Shown: in pieces, positions 10,370-21,189 of the stretch | Layout of the letters: each line of letters opens with the position of its first letter | How positions within the stretch are numbered: the stretch's first letter is position 1 | Assembly: GCF_038396675.1 (NCBI RefSeq) | Contig: NC_088921.1 | Span: 48,924,501 to 48,988,500 of the forward strand | Direction of reading: 5' to 3' | Length of the DNA: 64,000 bases | Origin: Hydra vulgaris | Taxonomy: Eukaryota; Cnidaria; Hydrozoa; Anthoathecata; Hydridae | Position numbers and translations under genes: made by a program | The notes under the pieces: generated by a model | What the model was told of the DNA's origin: nothing | Databases searched by the model: none | Seen by the model: only the letters and a program-made list of their open reading frames with translations

Positions 10370-11460
10370 TAATATAATAGTGGCGACGTGTAGTTTTTTT
10401 TTTAATTTTATTTTTGGTTTACATTTGTTAGTCGTTGCACAGTTTTACATAATCAATAATAAAAATAATAATATAAGCTTACATTAATAGATTATATAAC
10501 ATAGAAAATATAACATATAAACAAGGTATCTAAAAGCAGATCGCGAGGATCTTGTCGTCAGAATAATTAAATTAGCATTTTAAAAGGATAAAATAAAAAA
10601 TTAAATTAGCATTCAAAAGGATAAAATAAAAAAGAAATTAATAAAATTTTACAAATATGCAAGGTTAATAACCTGTGTCTGAAGAAAGATCAAGAGGATC
10701 TTCTCATCAGAATTTTATACAAGAGTAAACCAACATATAAACTAAAAAGTAAAAAGTATAAGAACAATAAATACAATAAGTAGGAATAAACTTCTAAAAA
10801 CGTAAACATGTATATAAACAATAAAAAAGTAGACAAAGAATATATTTTTAAATTTTACTACTAATAACTACTCAATATATTATCTAATGAAAGAATGAGG
10901 TTTTTCAGGGTTTTTTTAAAAAAGCATTTACTGGAGTCCTGGCCCAAAGTCGTTTGCTGTTTAGGAAGCAGGTGGTTGAAACAATCTTCAACAATTTTCT
11001 AAACACACGCCCACGTACAGACACATCCATTTAAAAGCAATTTTTTTTTATTGTTCCTATAAATAAAACCTTTTCATTATTATTATATTTTATCCTTTAG
11101 CATTGTCTAAATATTAAATTAGTTGCAGAAACATTTGTTTTCTTTATAGCAGTTAAAATTAATTATTTAGCTTTTAAGAATTTAAATGATTTCTCATCAA
11201 ACTTTTTTAATATGCAGACTATTTTTACAAGGTTCTTTTTGTTACAAGATATTTTGGTGTTTTAGGTATTTTAATATTTTTGCTGTATTAACTGTAAAAT
11301 ATGATATTAAATGTTTACTGTAACCAGTCTTTGACGATACACGGTAAAAAAAAGACTTATATAAAGAGGCATACTGTAACTTTTATAAACGTTTACTACA
11401 ATAAATCTTTTATCATGGTAACAAGTAAAAGTATACTTTTGTGTATGTACGTGTGTTTGT
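10370..11460. other. AT-rich DNA, one short repeated motif
   Basis: The motif GATCGCGAGGATCTTGTCGTCAGAAT at 10540-10563 recurs in altered form at 10688-10712 (GATCAAGAGGATCTTCTCATCAGAAT). No coding region is recognised. Confidence 0.5.
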
Positions 11461-11465
11461 CTGGT

Positions 11466-11620
11466 TATAAAAGGTGCTCTAAGAGGACCTAACGGTCTTA
11501 TCACCGAACACCGCGGAAAATTGTTTAACTTAGAAGTTCATGCTTTCTTCTTTACCAATGTAGCAAATATGGCCGGAGTGGACATCAAACCTCGAGTCTC
11601 TCGATTCTAAAACACACATT
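11466..11620 (-). mobile_element. SINE family B, minus strand, head degraded
   Basis: On the minus strand: B-box-like CGAGGTTTGATGTCC, then ATTGGTAAAGAAGAAAGCATG, the body, and the end GATAAGACCGTTAGGTCCTC...AGCACC. The order and sequence match the copies at 19832 and 31296. The A-box side is replaced by the tandem repeat at 11612. Confidence 0.75.
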
Positions 11621-11745
11621 TTCACCTCCATAACACAGCTGAAAATCTGAGATTCAAAATCTGCGATCTTGCGATGCACGTTTTCACCTCCACGACGCGC
11701 TGATAGTCTGAGATTTAAAATCTGCGATCTGCTACCTGCGATTAA
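11612..11745. repeat. two-copy tandem repeat of about 66 bp
   Basis: ACATTTTCACCTCC...CTGAGATTCAAAATCTGCGA is followed by ACGTTTTCACCTCC...CTGAGATTTAAAATCTGCGA. It abuts the head of the SINE at 11466. Confidence 0.75.
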
Positions 11746-11927
11746 TAGCAGCAAATATTAATACTTAAAATAAATGTAGAGCTGCAACTCTTCTATCTGA
11801 GATTTGTTATCTGATATTAGTTAGAGATTACCAGAATCTTCCACTACGTTATTATTTATGTCCTTACCTTTTTTTTTTAATTTTACTCTTATAAATGATA
11901 AGTTTTACTATTTAAAAAAATGAAAGT

Positions 11928-12100
11928 GAGCAGCCATGGCTCAGAACCTCTTGGTTCTGAGCCAGAACTTCTTGGTTCATTCAACCCCGATAAGCCCGAT
12001 AAGCGATATTAGTACAGAAGAAGAGTGTAAAATGCTCCTCCGCGGTGCCTTGTGACCGATGGGTCGCATGAAACCTTAAGAACTGAAAAAAAAAAAAAAG
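11928..12100 (+). mobile_element. SINE family B, diverged
   Basis: The head GAGCAGCCATGGCTCAGAAC, a small internal duplication (CCTCTTGGTTCTGAG / ACTTCTTGGTTCATT), the GATAAGCGATATTAGTACAGAAG body and a poly-A tract at about 12085-12100 match the other family B copies. Confidence 0.75.
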
Positions 12101-12109
12101 GAAAAAGAA

Positions 12110-12929
12110 ATATGAAAGTAAAACTTTCATATTTTTGCTTCAAATGCTACTAAAAGGTTTATTAGGGTTATACTTTAAAAACTCCTTTATAGCTATATAA
12201 AACCTATTTTAAAAAGTGGTTATTGAAAATAACAACTATTTACTAAGCGTGTCCAGAAAATAAACACCTTTTGTTTTCAAAAGCATTTTATGAAACATGC
12301 GGTCAATATATTCTTAAAAATTCTAAAGAGGTATTGGTAACTTCTATAACTTTTATTAATTTTTTATAAAATTCCTTTTTTCTTTATAACTTTTTTTTTC
12401 TACATATGTTATATAGTAAATATTTAATACATTTTTGTTAAAAAAAAAAAAGTAATATACTTTTGAGTAAAATCAAAATACTTTATATGAAATTTAAATG
12501 TATTTAGTAAATACATTTGATTGACAAATGAGAAAAAAATGACAAAGCATACTGTAAAGTTTAATGAATATTTAAATATGCTAACTTAGGCTTTGATGTC
12601 TTATCTTATTCAGAGACTTCCAGGATATGCGACTAGCTAGCGATATTCGTAACGATAAAGAAAGCGATTTCTTCGACGAGTTTTGTATTTACGTTTTAGT
12701 GAAATATTCATTTAAGTCAAAAAAACAATTTTTTAACCATACTATAATTTAAAATGTGTAACAATATAAATCATTCGTGAAAATAACAAATTTCAATGTA
12801 TTTGTATACCCCGTCCTCCAAGAGGATGTTGTTCCAGGTTACCTAATCAAATAAAAAAACTTAGAAGTATTTCAAATTTCCTAGTCTAAATTATTACAAA
12901 AACAACAACAACACAGTTACCTCAAATTA
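12110..12929. other. AT-rich intergenic DNA
   Basis: A short inverted repeat (ATATGAAAGT/ACTTTCATAT, 12111-12132) and one half of the GCTAGC module (12630-12660) are visible. No gene is seen. Confidence 0.5.
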
Positions 12930-13690
12930 TATATCTTTTTCCATCTTCCTTAGATCCTCAAGATTTGTTGCAAGAGATCGTATTTCATTTTCATAGGCTG
13001 TATAGCAAAACATTTTGAAGCGTTTAAAAAACCATCTTCTGATTGAAAAGCATATGGGTGAGGTGGGGCTTCAACGTTTATACTATCGTTAATGCTATCT
13101 TCAACTTCATCTCTTCGTTTTCAAAATCTGAGCTACAGTTTCGGCATCATTTGCTGATGAACAGGTGGTTACTACATCTTAATCTAAATCAATTTAAAAT
13201 TTCGCTGAGAGGCAAGATATTTTATATCTGTTTATACTTAAATTTACCAAGATTATACAAAACAGAACTTTCTTTCCTATTAAAATACAAAGAATTAGAT
13301 GCTTTGAACTCCAACTCCCATATTACATCCGCAATACTCAAGTATACTTAAGTGCCTTTTATTTCAATATGGCGCAATCTATTAGTACCAATTGACTACT
13401 TTTACAATGAATAACGCAAATATAGCCTTACAAATATAGTCGAATTTACCTGTACGAAGTTTCTTTCATTTAGATTTTGTGTCACTTTTTCTAGCGAGGT
13501 TAATAACTTGTTTTTAATCTTATTCCAGGTCGATATTGTGTTTTTTGGGACAGTATGCTTTTAGAAAAACACTTTGTTAGACATTTTCAAGGTCTTTTAA
13601 TGCCTTGCATTTTCTATAATAGATTTGATAATAATTTTTCGTTGAATTAGAGGCATGTTATCATGTTTTAATAATGTTTTATTAAAACCA
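12930..13690 (-). pseudogene. pogo/Tigger-type transposase remnant
   Basis: On the minus strand, near 13560-13500, the frame reads VPKNTISTWNKIKNKLLTSL, matching the CENP-B/pogo helix-turn-helix consensus (VPxxTxSTWxKNKxKI). Towards 13150-12930 the strand gives DVVTTCSSANDAETVAQILK, DEVEDSINDSINVEAPPHPY and ENEIRSLATNLEDLRKMEKD, the acidic C-terminal part typical of Tigger proteins. The DDE core between them is absent or unrecognisable and several stops intervene. It is an internally deleted, dead copy. The family call rests on motif memory, so it is moderately sure. Confidence 0.65.
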
Positions 13691-13699
13691 ATCAACCTA

Positions 13700-14483
13700 T
13701 TTTTTAAAGGAATACTTTTCAATAACTGGAATGTAAAAAAAATGTAATGTTATTAAAACATTTGTTAAAAAATATTGTTGAAAAGATAACAAGACAGGGA
13801 GCTAAACATGTTGTTTGAGATACCAAAAGGTTTGAGATCTCAGAGGATTGAAATACCAAGAGTCTTTTACCCAAACAAGTACGTAATGTCCAAGTGACGG
13901 GGAAAAAAAGTTCAAAATACACAAAAACTTGAGATAACAAGAATTGGGGATATCAGGAGTCATCTGTGGAACTTCAAAGACTGTTCATCTGTGATAAAAA
14001 GTAAAATCACCTTGAATTAAAAAAAAAATCATACCGCTCTGCGATAAGACTGTAAGATCATCTTAAAGCAACTTAATAATTAGAGAAAAAGTTTTTTTTT
14101 ACTTTTGAGGTGTTAGAAATAATGAAATAAATAAAATTGACGTTGAAGATAAAAAACGCAGAAGAACACTTACATTGATGTCACAAACAGGTCATACTCT
14201 ATAGATCTCTTTTAGAACGGCGAAAAGTTTCTATTTAAGAGCGGAAAAAGTGTTTTTGAAAAAGATATTGCTTGTCATACTGATCTATCATAGCAGTAAA
14301 TAATGCGTGTTTCTTTAGGAAACTGTATCTTTTTAATTCTGTTGTAAACGTGTTGGTATCAATGAAAGACTGGATTTCATAAAGGTCGTTTCTAAGCATT
14401 ATGGTATAGTTAATAAAACTTATAATTGCATTAAAAGTTGTCTTTCCAGTAGAAAACATTATGTATGTAATATACAATCTAGA
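13700..14483. other. no gene recognised
   Basis: The 13790-13960 stretch contains repeated GAGAT-A-CCAA and GATATCAGGAG motifs that could be subterminal repeats of the neighbouring pogo relic. A GCTCTGCGATAAGACTGTAAGATC stretch (14037-14060) resembles the 3' end of SINE family B. A minus-strand open frame at 14235-14477 has no recognisable similarity. Confidence 0.4.
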
Positions 14484-15760
14484 GTATTGAATGTTTTAAG
14501 TGGAGTCCTAAGTCTACTGCTGTTTTTAATTTATATAAATAATTTTTACAATGCGTCTATAAAACTGAATTCAGTCGTGTTTGCTGATTATACAAATCTA
14601 TTTCTTACTAACAATGACATCAAGAAATTATATGCAGGCATAAATACAGGACTAAATAAAGTTAATAATTGGATTAGAGCTAATAAACTCTCGCTTAACT
14701 CAGAGAAAACAAATTATATATTATTCCATAAAAAAGTACAAGAAGAAAACTTTCCTCTTAAGTTGCCTGACCTTATCTTAAATGATACATTAATTAAAAA
14801 ACAAGCCAGTATAAGAATTTTACGAATTTTTGTTGATTAGAATTTATCCTGACTTCCTTAAATAAGACATATTCAATCTAAGATCACCAATATAATTTGT
14901 ATGATGTATCGAGTTCGTTCGTACATCAATAAACAAAATCTCAAACTAATATATTTTGGACTAATTCATTGCTTCATCAGCTAATATATTATGGGCAACT
15001 ACGCAACATTCAAAACTTAAAAAAATTTATAACTTACAAAAACATGCCTGCAGAATCATTTACTCTTAAAATAAGCGTGAACACGCTAAACCTTAGACGA
15101 TAAGTCGTATGACTTTTTTTCCCGTGAACTTCAGGAAGTCAGACGAGAAAACTTTGGTTATTTAAAAAAATTATTAATGGTGAAAAATATTTACGCTTAG
15201 CAGGTTTAAGGACGGGCGTAATAAACTTTTTAAAAACCAATTATCAACCATTTTCAACAAATTATCAACAATTTTACCAAAATTAAGATACGTCAAATAT
15301 ATCTTGTTAACCCGTATTTTTAACTTTCAAACTAAAAAAAGACACATTGAAATTTTTTCTGATTGCAGATTTACAAAAATAATAATAAATTCATTTTTTG
15401 ACTTCCCAAAGTTCACGGGAAAAAAAAAGTCAGACGAAACATCGTCTAGCTAAACCTATAATGAAAGATATGAAAAGATGAATATTTTTGAAATAAATAT
15501 CTACCAGCATTTAATTTTTTTTTGTATTGATTCAGCAATAATTTTTCTTTTGAAAACTTTAATAACAAGTTTGAAACAAATAAAAATGAAAACTATTATC
15601 TAAGAGCAAACAAAGTAACATCTATAAATCTTCATAAAATATACTGAATATAGCATTGCATATCGAGGACCAAATATATGGAATATTTATCAAAAAGGAT
15701 TCAAATGTATGGTGAAGTCATTTAAGTTCATTTGAGTTTTAAATCAAAAAAGAAATTTTG
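14484..15760 (+). pseudogene. CR1-like LINE reverse transcriptase, 3' half, split by a MITE
   Basis: The frame 14487-14840 reads LLLFLIYINNFYNASIKLNS, then VVFADYTNLFLTNND, the catalytic FADD box with its second Asp changed to Tyr, and NWIRANKLSLNSEKTNYILF. Decayed continuation (HIQSKITNIICMMYRVRSYI, then YFGLIHCF) reaches 15080. After the MITE at 15094-15448 the typical C-terminal end is found (YLRANKVTSINLHKIY, IAYRGPNIWNIYQKGFK) near 15600-15740. The GVPQGS box is degraded (GVLSLLLF). It is a dead retrotransposon tail. Confidence 0.88.
15094..15448. mobile_element. 355-bp MITE, Mutator-like, with 9-bp target duplication
   Basis: The terminal inverted repeats begin TAGACGAT and end ATCGTCTA, and extend about 50 bp with mismatches (GACTTTTTTTTCCCGTGAACTT is shared). 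The element is flanked on both sides by GCTAAACCT (15085-15093 and 15449-15457), a perfect 9-bp target duplication. That length is the mark of Mutator-like (MULE) transposition. There is no coding content. It sits in the LINE relic, so it is younger than that copy. Confidence 0.9.
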
Positions 15761-15769
15761 AAAATTTGA

Positions 15770-16115
15770 GATTCGTTTGTGCTTGAGTATCTCTGAAGTT
15801 ATTTGATATTATTTTTTTCAGTTTTTTTTTTTCTTTATTTGATTTAACTGATCAGCGCAGCATTTTTTTGCCCATTTAGGATATTAAAATAATTATCTAT
15901 AATCTATTGAAAAAATATATAGGTGCTCTATGAAAAGATTGCGATGATGTGTTGTCTTCTTTATTTTCTTTGAGCCTCAGATTGTTTAATTCTTTATTTT
16001 ATAAAGATCATTGTAAAAAAGAAAGGTTTATATTTTATATTGCATATACAAAAACGGCGCTTGTTGACAAGATTTTACTATCTTCTTTGTTCTACGCACA
16101 TTATTTTTTTTCTTG

Positions 16116-16117
<2 letters not shown>
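15770..16117. other. short repeat tail, no gene
   Basis: GGTGCTCTATGAAAAGATTGCGATG...CTTTGAGCCTCAG (15922-15980) resembles GAGCTCTATGTGATAGATTGTGG...CTTCGAGTCCCTGAC at 28033-28092, so a dispersed repeat is likely. Nothing else is seen. Confidence 0.4.

Positions 16118-16201
<84 letters not shown>
16118..16201. repeat. (TA)n microsatellite
   Basis: Uninterrupted TA array of about 42 units. The long Tyr-Ile frames over it are artefacts. Confidence 0.95.
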
Positions 16202-16202
<1 letters not shown>

Positions 16203-16494
16203 ATTATTTATTGTTAACTAGAAAAGAAAAACAATTGAAACTAAAAGAAAAAGACGCGATTTACCCGTCAACATTAGATTTTTACCCAATCAAAAGTGTA
16301 CACGCGTCAAAAAAATGATTATTCTAGTTCAATTTTTCAAGGAAATTCATCGCAAAATTTGAGAGCATTTTTTTTAACTCTTTCAACTCAAACCAAAACG
16401 CATATTGCCATAAACAAAATTATTACAGCTTAAAGAAGCAAACATTCTTCTTGTTTAAATTATTTGATTGTTAATTTTTCCTTAGATATTTTTA

Positions 16495-16855
16495 GAGGAG
16501 GAAAGCTTCCATCGAATAGATCTGCATTGCAAAAATATCTTTTTTTAAGGAGAAAAAGATTCAAGAAAAGAAACAAGACTGATTGCAAATGATTCAATTG
16601 ACGATATTATTGAAAACTTTTGGTTACCTGCCATTACCATTCCAATTAAGCAGGAAGTGCTGTGTTGATCAGATTCTTCGTTTCGTAGCCAAATATGAGT
16701 CACTGAAAAAGATTCCTAAAGAAAGAACGAAGGAAAGAATAGTAAAGCAGAAAACTAGATTATTTAAATTAAAACAAATGCAATGTTGTTCAGTGACGAA
16801 GCAAGTTCAAAAAATGCAATTAAAATCATCTGATGTTGCACTTGTTTAAGACACA
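16495..16855 (+). pseudogene. decayed repeated coding family, function unknown
   Basis: Frame-shifting translation gives RGGKLPSNRSALQKYLFLRR, then CVDQILRFVAKYESLKKIPK and ERTKERIVKQKTRLFK. I recall similar basic, Lys-rich sequences as multi-copy genes in cnidarian and aphid genomes, but I cannot name the protein or confirm this. Frame changes at about 16600 and 16780 show decay. It is probably transposon-derived. Confidence 0.35.
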
Positions 16856-16859
16856 AATG

Positions 16860-17380
16860 CTGAAAACAGTGAAGCGTATAATGGATAAGCAAATTCTGTG
16901 GTTCAGGTAGTTTTCCTTGTAGTTTATCAAGAATTCAGATTTTTGAAATGTTTAGGAAAGAATTTCGTAACATCAACAAATTTATAAAAGATTTTAAAGT
17001 ATGGTTTTAGCTGACTGTATGATCAAAATAGTTTTTATTTCAACAAGCACCTAAATTAAAAGAAATAAGAAATGTAACGCTAGGAGGAAAAAAATTTTTC
17101 TTGTGAGAACTATTAACAACTGGTGGAGTTTATTCTTTTTTTTCAGTGGACATATTAAAGGATTTCCGTATTCATTATGTCGGTTCTGATCATCATGCAA
17201 GATAGATGTTAAAGCCATTCAAAAAATATTTTTATTCTTTAGCAGTTTTAGTAAAAAAAACTTAAAATATATTTAAAGATTAATAACTTTTTGAGACCAA
17301 ATTTAGCGCTCACATTTTCACTGCGTAATAATAAAATTGTATGTAGCGAGAAAGCAGTATGTCAAGCAATATCTTTTCTA
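16860..17380. other. no feature seen
   Basis: AT-rich intergenic sequence. Confidence 0.5.
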
Positions 17381-17490
17381 GCGAGAAGTTCCAAGCTCAG
17401 TCCTCTGCGCAGCGGCCTCCTTTGTCAAGGTTCGATTTTTGTAGTTATAAAGTTGAGAGAGAGTTGTAACCGCAACTAAAGTAACCTCAA
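17381..17490 (+). mobile_element. SINE family A fragment
   Basis: AGCGAGAAGTTCC...CTCTGCGCAGCGGCCTCCTTTGTCAAGGTTCG...GTTATAAAGTTGAGAGAGAG parallels the body of the SINE at 8308, with the head and tail lost. Confidence 0.65.
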
Positions 17491-17861
17491 CTAAATTGAC
17501 GTTTTAAAAGCTACTAAATTGTTGCTTGTCTCTATCTAAAAAAAGTATATATATATATAATATTTTAATTACAAGGAAATTTCTCTACTGTGTAGTATAC
17601 ATATATATATAGTATACTGTGAAGTATACATGTAAAGGTATACTGTGTAGTGTACATTAGGAAGAAAAATTGATTTCGTTTATAGTTCTGAAAACTAACT
17701 TGTGGGGTTATTTTAAATGTCATTCAAAGTTGCAAAAATGATAAGCAACAAAATATGTTATGCTATACCAATGTTTATAACGAGCTTATAAATTTTATTG
17801 TTTATTACATGCCTGATAACTTTTAAAAAAAAAATCAGGTAACTTAGATAACAGCCTGCTG

Positions 17862-17903
17862 CATACGCTGAGTTTGAGCACTTGTACACAAACTCAGCGT
17901 ATG
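17862..17903. repeat. 15-bp foldback hairpin
   Basis: CATACGCTGAGTTTG pairs perfectly with CAAACTCAGCGTATG across a 12-nt loop. It lies just upstream of the CTA array and the receptor gene. Confidence 0.85.
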
Positions 17904-17917
17904 TAACAGGTTGGTAA

Positions 17918-18065
<148 letters not shown>

Positions 18066-18260
18066 GTTAATTATTTATTTGATAATGTTAATTGATAATT
18101 ATAAAAAAGGTGTTTATTAAATTGTGTTTTATTTTATATTGATTATTGATTGTAAACTGGATTCAGTTTTAAAATCATATTATGTCTTAAGCAGCAGAAA
18201 AAACTTACATTGAATCTTTTGAATTATTTGATTGGACAATGACGAATTATTAATGGGAAA

Positions 18261-19421
18261 ATGTCATCTGTTGAAAATGCTAGAGCTATTTTCATCCTTT
18301 TATCGGCTTCAAATTTTAAAAACTCGACATTTTCTTACAATACAAGTCTAAAAACTGAAAATTTAGAACATAATGCCTCAGTTTATAACACCATCTTAAT
18401 TTTTCTAACATGTATAGTTAGTGCACTGGCCACGTTTGGAAACTTGTTGGTTATTTACTTTTATTTTTTTAACAAAAGACTACAAACCGTCAGTAACTTT
18501 CCTTTACTTTCTCTTTCAGTGGCAGATTTGATTGTCGGACTTTATCCAATAAACGCAAACACGCTTGAAGCAGTTTTAGGGTATTGGCCTTTTACAAATT
18601 TGTTTTGTGAATTTACTTTAGTTTTAGATTACTTTTGCTGTCAGTCTTCAATTTATCATGTAATAATAATCAGCATTGACCGTTATTTATCAATTAAGCA
18701 ACCTTTAAAATATCGAGGAGACAGAAGAAAATATGCTGTGAAATTAAGCATACTGCTCCTTTGGATAGTATCTTTCTTTTTATGGGCACCAACTATAACA
18801 ATAAATAAGTACGTTTTTGGAAGATCATCCGAAAGGTTATGTTATAAAGGTTTTCTAAGATTTGATAAAATGAGCATTTACAGCTTTGAAACCTACATCC
18901 TTATAACGTCAGTTGGATTAGGGTATTTTATTGTTCTTCCTGTTGTTATCTTTATATATGTAAAAATATATTTTTTAATAAAAATTCAAAATAATATTAT
19001 ACTTACCGCACGTTGTTATGGCAACCGTTTACACAACCGTATTTTAATAACCGTATGCTCTACAGACGGCTCAAAAGCTGAAATTTCAAACGATATTAAA
19101 CTCAAAAAAAAACGGAGCAATGAAAGTGTCAAGAGTTTGAAAACAAGTTATCCCTTACAACAAAAAGATCTTATAAGACATAAGAAATCGTTAAAAGTAA
19201 TAGTACGTATACTATTGGTATTTGTTATAACCTGGTTTCCATATAGTCTGCAAATAGCGTTGCTTCTGTATTGCCGTAATTGTTTCAACAGACTTGCGTT
19301 TGATACTAGCAATGTTTTATCCTACTCTAACTCAGCAGTAAATCCATTTGTATATGCATTTGTGAGTCCAGAATTTCGGTCATCTTTTTATAAAAGAATT
19401 AAAAAAATATTTCGATTTTAG
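18261..19421 (+). CDS. class A (rhodopsin-like) GPCR, aminergic-like
   Basis: A single-exon frame of 386 residues with seven hydrophobic segments. Key positions: N61 (GNLLVI, 1.50), D89 (LSVADL, 2.50), C116 (3.25, paired with C194 in loop 2), D123 (LDYF, 3.32, the amine-binding Asp), D140-R141-Y142 (DRY), W168 (4.50), P227 (5.50), W325 and P327 (TWFPY, 6.48/6.50) and N361-P-x-x-Y365 (NPFVY). Helix 8 is basic (FRSSFYKRIKKIF). The extracellular N-terminus has sequons at N21, N27 and N38. The third intracellular loop (about 240-310) is Lys/Arg-rich. The LDYF...SSIYHVIIISIDRY stretch resembles muscarinic and histamine H3-type receptors, so it should signal through a G protein at the plasma membrane. 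The ligand is unknown. An upstream ATG at 18253 is out of frame. Confidence 0.95.
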   Translation: MSSVENARAIFILLSASNFKNSTFSYNTSLKTENLEHNASVYNTILIFLTCIVSALATFGNLLVIYFYFFNKRLQTVSNFPLLSLSVADLIVGLYPINANTLEAVLGYWPFTNLFCEFTLVLDYFCCQSSIYHVIIISIDRYLSIKQPLKYRGDRRKYAVKLSILLLWIVSFFLWAPTITINKYVFGRSSERLCYKGFLRFDKMSIYSFETYILITSVGLGYFIVLPVVIFIYVKIYFLIKIQNNIILTARCYGNRLHNRILITVCSTDGSKAEISNDIKLKKKRSNESVKSLKTSYPLQQKDLIRHKKSLKVIVRILLVFVITWFPYSLQIALLLYCRNCFNRLAFDTSNVLSYSNSAVNPFVYAFVSPEFRSSFYKRIKKIFRF

Positions 19422-19831
19422 TTTTCACAAGATTTTTAACAAGATTTAAAGATGAAATATTAATTACTTTTTATACTAATTATTAATTAAAATTTTTCAT
19501 TTTTACTTTTTATGTTTTAGAATTGTGTTAAAATATCTAGCCAGCATCGTTTTTTTTTGTTTTTTTTTTATAAAAAAGATGATATAATAAATAAATTAAA
19601 CTAAATTGTTTTCTTTTGCAAAACTTTGTCTTCTTTCCGTTTAAACCATATATTTTCCACAAAATATATTAAGTTAAGAAATAAAAATTTTTTTTTTTTT
19701 ACTTTATTGAATGAAATTGGCGCAGTAAGTGTACACATTGACTGAATTATTTAGCAATAAACTTAACGGGATAACACATCAACTGAACTTTATTTGCTAT
19801 ATAACAATATTTACAACAAAATTTTAATCTT
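19422..19831. other. 3' flank of the receptor gene
   Basis: AT-rich; AATAAATAAA at about 19588 could serve as a polyadenylation signal. No other gene is seen. Confidence 0.45.
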
Positions 19832-20031
19832 AAGCAGCCGTGGCGCAGTAGTAATACACTTGCCTTAGAAACAAAGGATCCGTGGTTCAAACCTCACCTC
19901 TGGGCAAGTTTTGCGACATCGGTTTGGAAGGAAGCGTGAACTTCTGATTAAATGTTCATCGGCGGTGCTCTGTGATAAGACCGTAAGGACCCCAAGAAGG
20001 GGCACCTAAATAAAAAAGAAAATAAAAAAAG
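19832..20031 (+). mobile_element. SINE family B
   Basis: Head AAGCAGCCGTGGCGCAGTAG (A-box-like), B box GGTTCAAACCTC, body AAGGAAGCGTGAACTTCTGATTAAATG, the GTGCTCTGTGATAAGACCGTAAGGAC 3' part and an A-rich tail. It is a full-length copy. Confidence 0.85.
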
Positions 20032-20530
20032 CTTGCAGGACTTCAAGAAAAAATTGTAATTACGATGCTCTTTACAATAAAAAGGTTCATTGTCTTTACA
20101 ATATAACAATAATAATACAAGGTTAAAGCTATGGTTTTTTTAAAAAAAACGGAATGCTGAATTAAGTTGCATTTTAATAGCCTTCGAATTTATTGTTTCT
20201 ATGTATATAGACCTTAAATATATAATCATTAAATATACCACAATTAAATACAGGGTCTTCAAATTTCAAATAAATTTTTCTAAATTTGCGCTATTTGTAT
20301 TTTTTGTACTTAAATTAGGGTCATATTGGGTATTGGTCAATTAAGTCCATGTTGACCCATATTGGTACATGCACATTAATAATAATACAATTTGAATTCA
20401 AGATCTGATAGATTATTAAATAGAGAATGAAATAACATAATTATGATATTTCAATTATGGCAGTTTTTTTGTTGTAATTTTTGCTATTGAGCTACTTAAA
20501 ATTAGAATTTTCTTAAATGTTGTAAATTTC
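20032..20530. other. no feature seen
   Basis: AT-rich intergenic DNA. Confidence 0.5.
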
Positions 20531-20534
20531 TATA

Positions 20535-20735
20535 TATTTAAAATGGTTTCTATATGTTGTTATTTAAAATGGTTATATGGTTTGCTGTTGTTATTTAAAA
20601 TGGTTTCTATTTATTGTTATTTAAAATGGTTATATGGTTTGTTGTTGTTATTTAAAATGGTTTTTATTTATTGTTATTTAAAATAGTTATATGGTTTGTT
20701 GTTGTTATTTAAAATGGTTTCTATTTGTTGGCAGC
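20535..20735. repeat. tandem repeat of about 57 bp, 3 to 4 copies
   Basis: The unit alternates TTATTTAAAATGGTTATATGGTTTG and TTATTTAAAATGGTTTCTATTTATTG. Copies differ by a few bases. Confidence 0.85.
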
Positions 20736-21189
20736 TGTCAAGTATAAACATTGCGGTTAGTAAATGTGGAGAAATATACGATTGAACAACGCGTCTTCGT
20801 TGTTAAAAATTACTTTATGTTTAGTAAAAATTATGCAAAAGTTGGAAGAAAATTTCGTACAAAATATTATAAAAGAAATTGTCCAACAAATCAGTAACGG
20901 ATCCAGCATTTTTTGGTGTTTGAGATTCAAAAATTATGACTATATAAAGTTTAAACCCCCTCAATTTAAGGGGTTACAAATTTTATATGGTCATAATTTT
21001 TGAACGCCAAGAGATAGCACTATAAAACTTAAAATTCATCGATGAATATAAGTCTAGTTTGGAATAGTACAAAATATATTTTATTAACTTGTTGCCACAT
21101 TTGAGGTTGGGTGTGAAATTTTAGGGCTTTTTTTGTTCCCAGTCTCCAATCATCGTAATTTTTTGCAAATCATTATTATTTGACATAAA

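Noticed and set aside
14235..14477. 80-codon minus-strand frame next to a LINE
   Set aside because: No motif recognised and no splice context; chance in AT-rich DNA cannot be excluded.
20764..21003. 79-codon frame upstream of the mariner/Tc1 relic
   Set aside because: No similarity to the transposase N-terminus, which begins near 21200 in other frames; probably chance.
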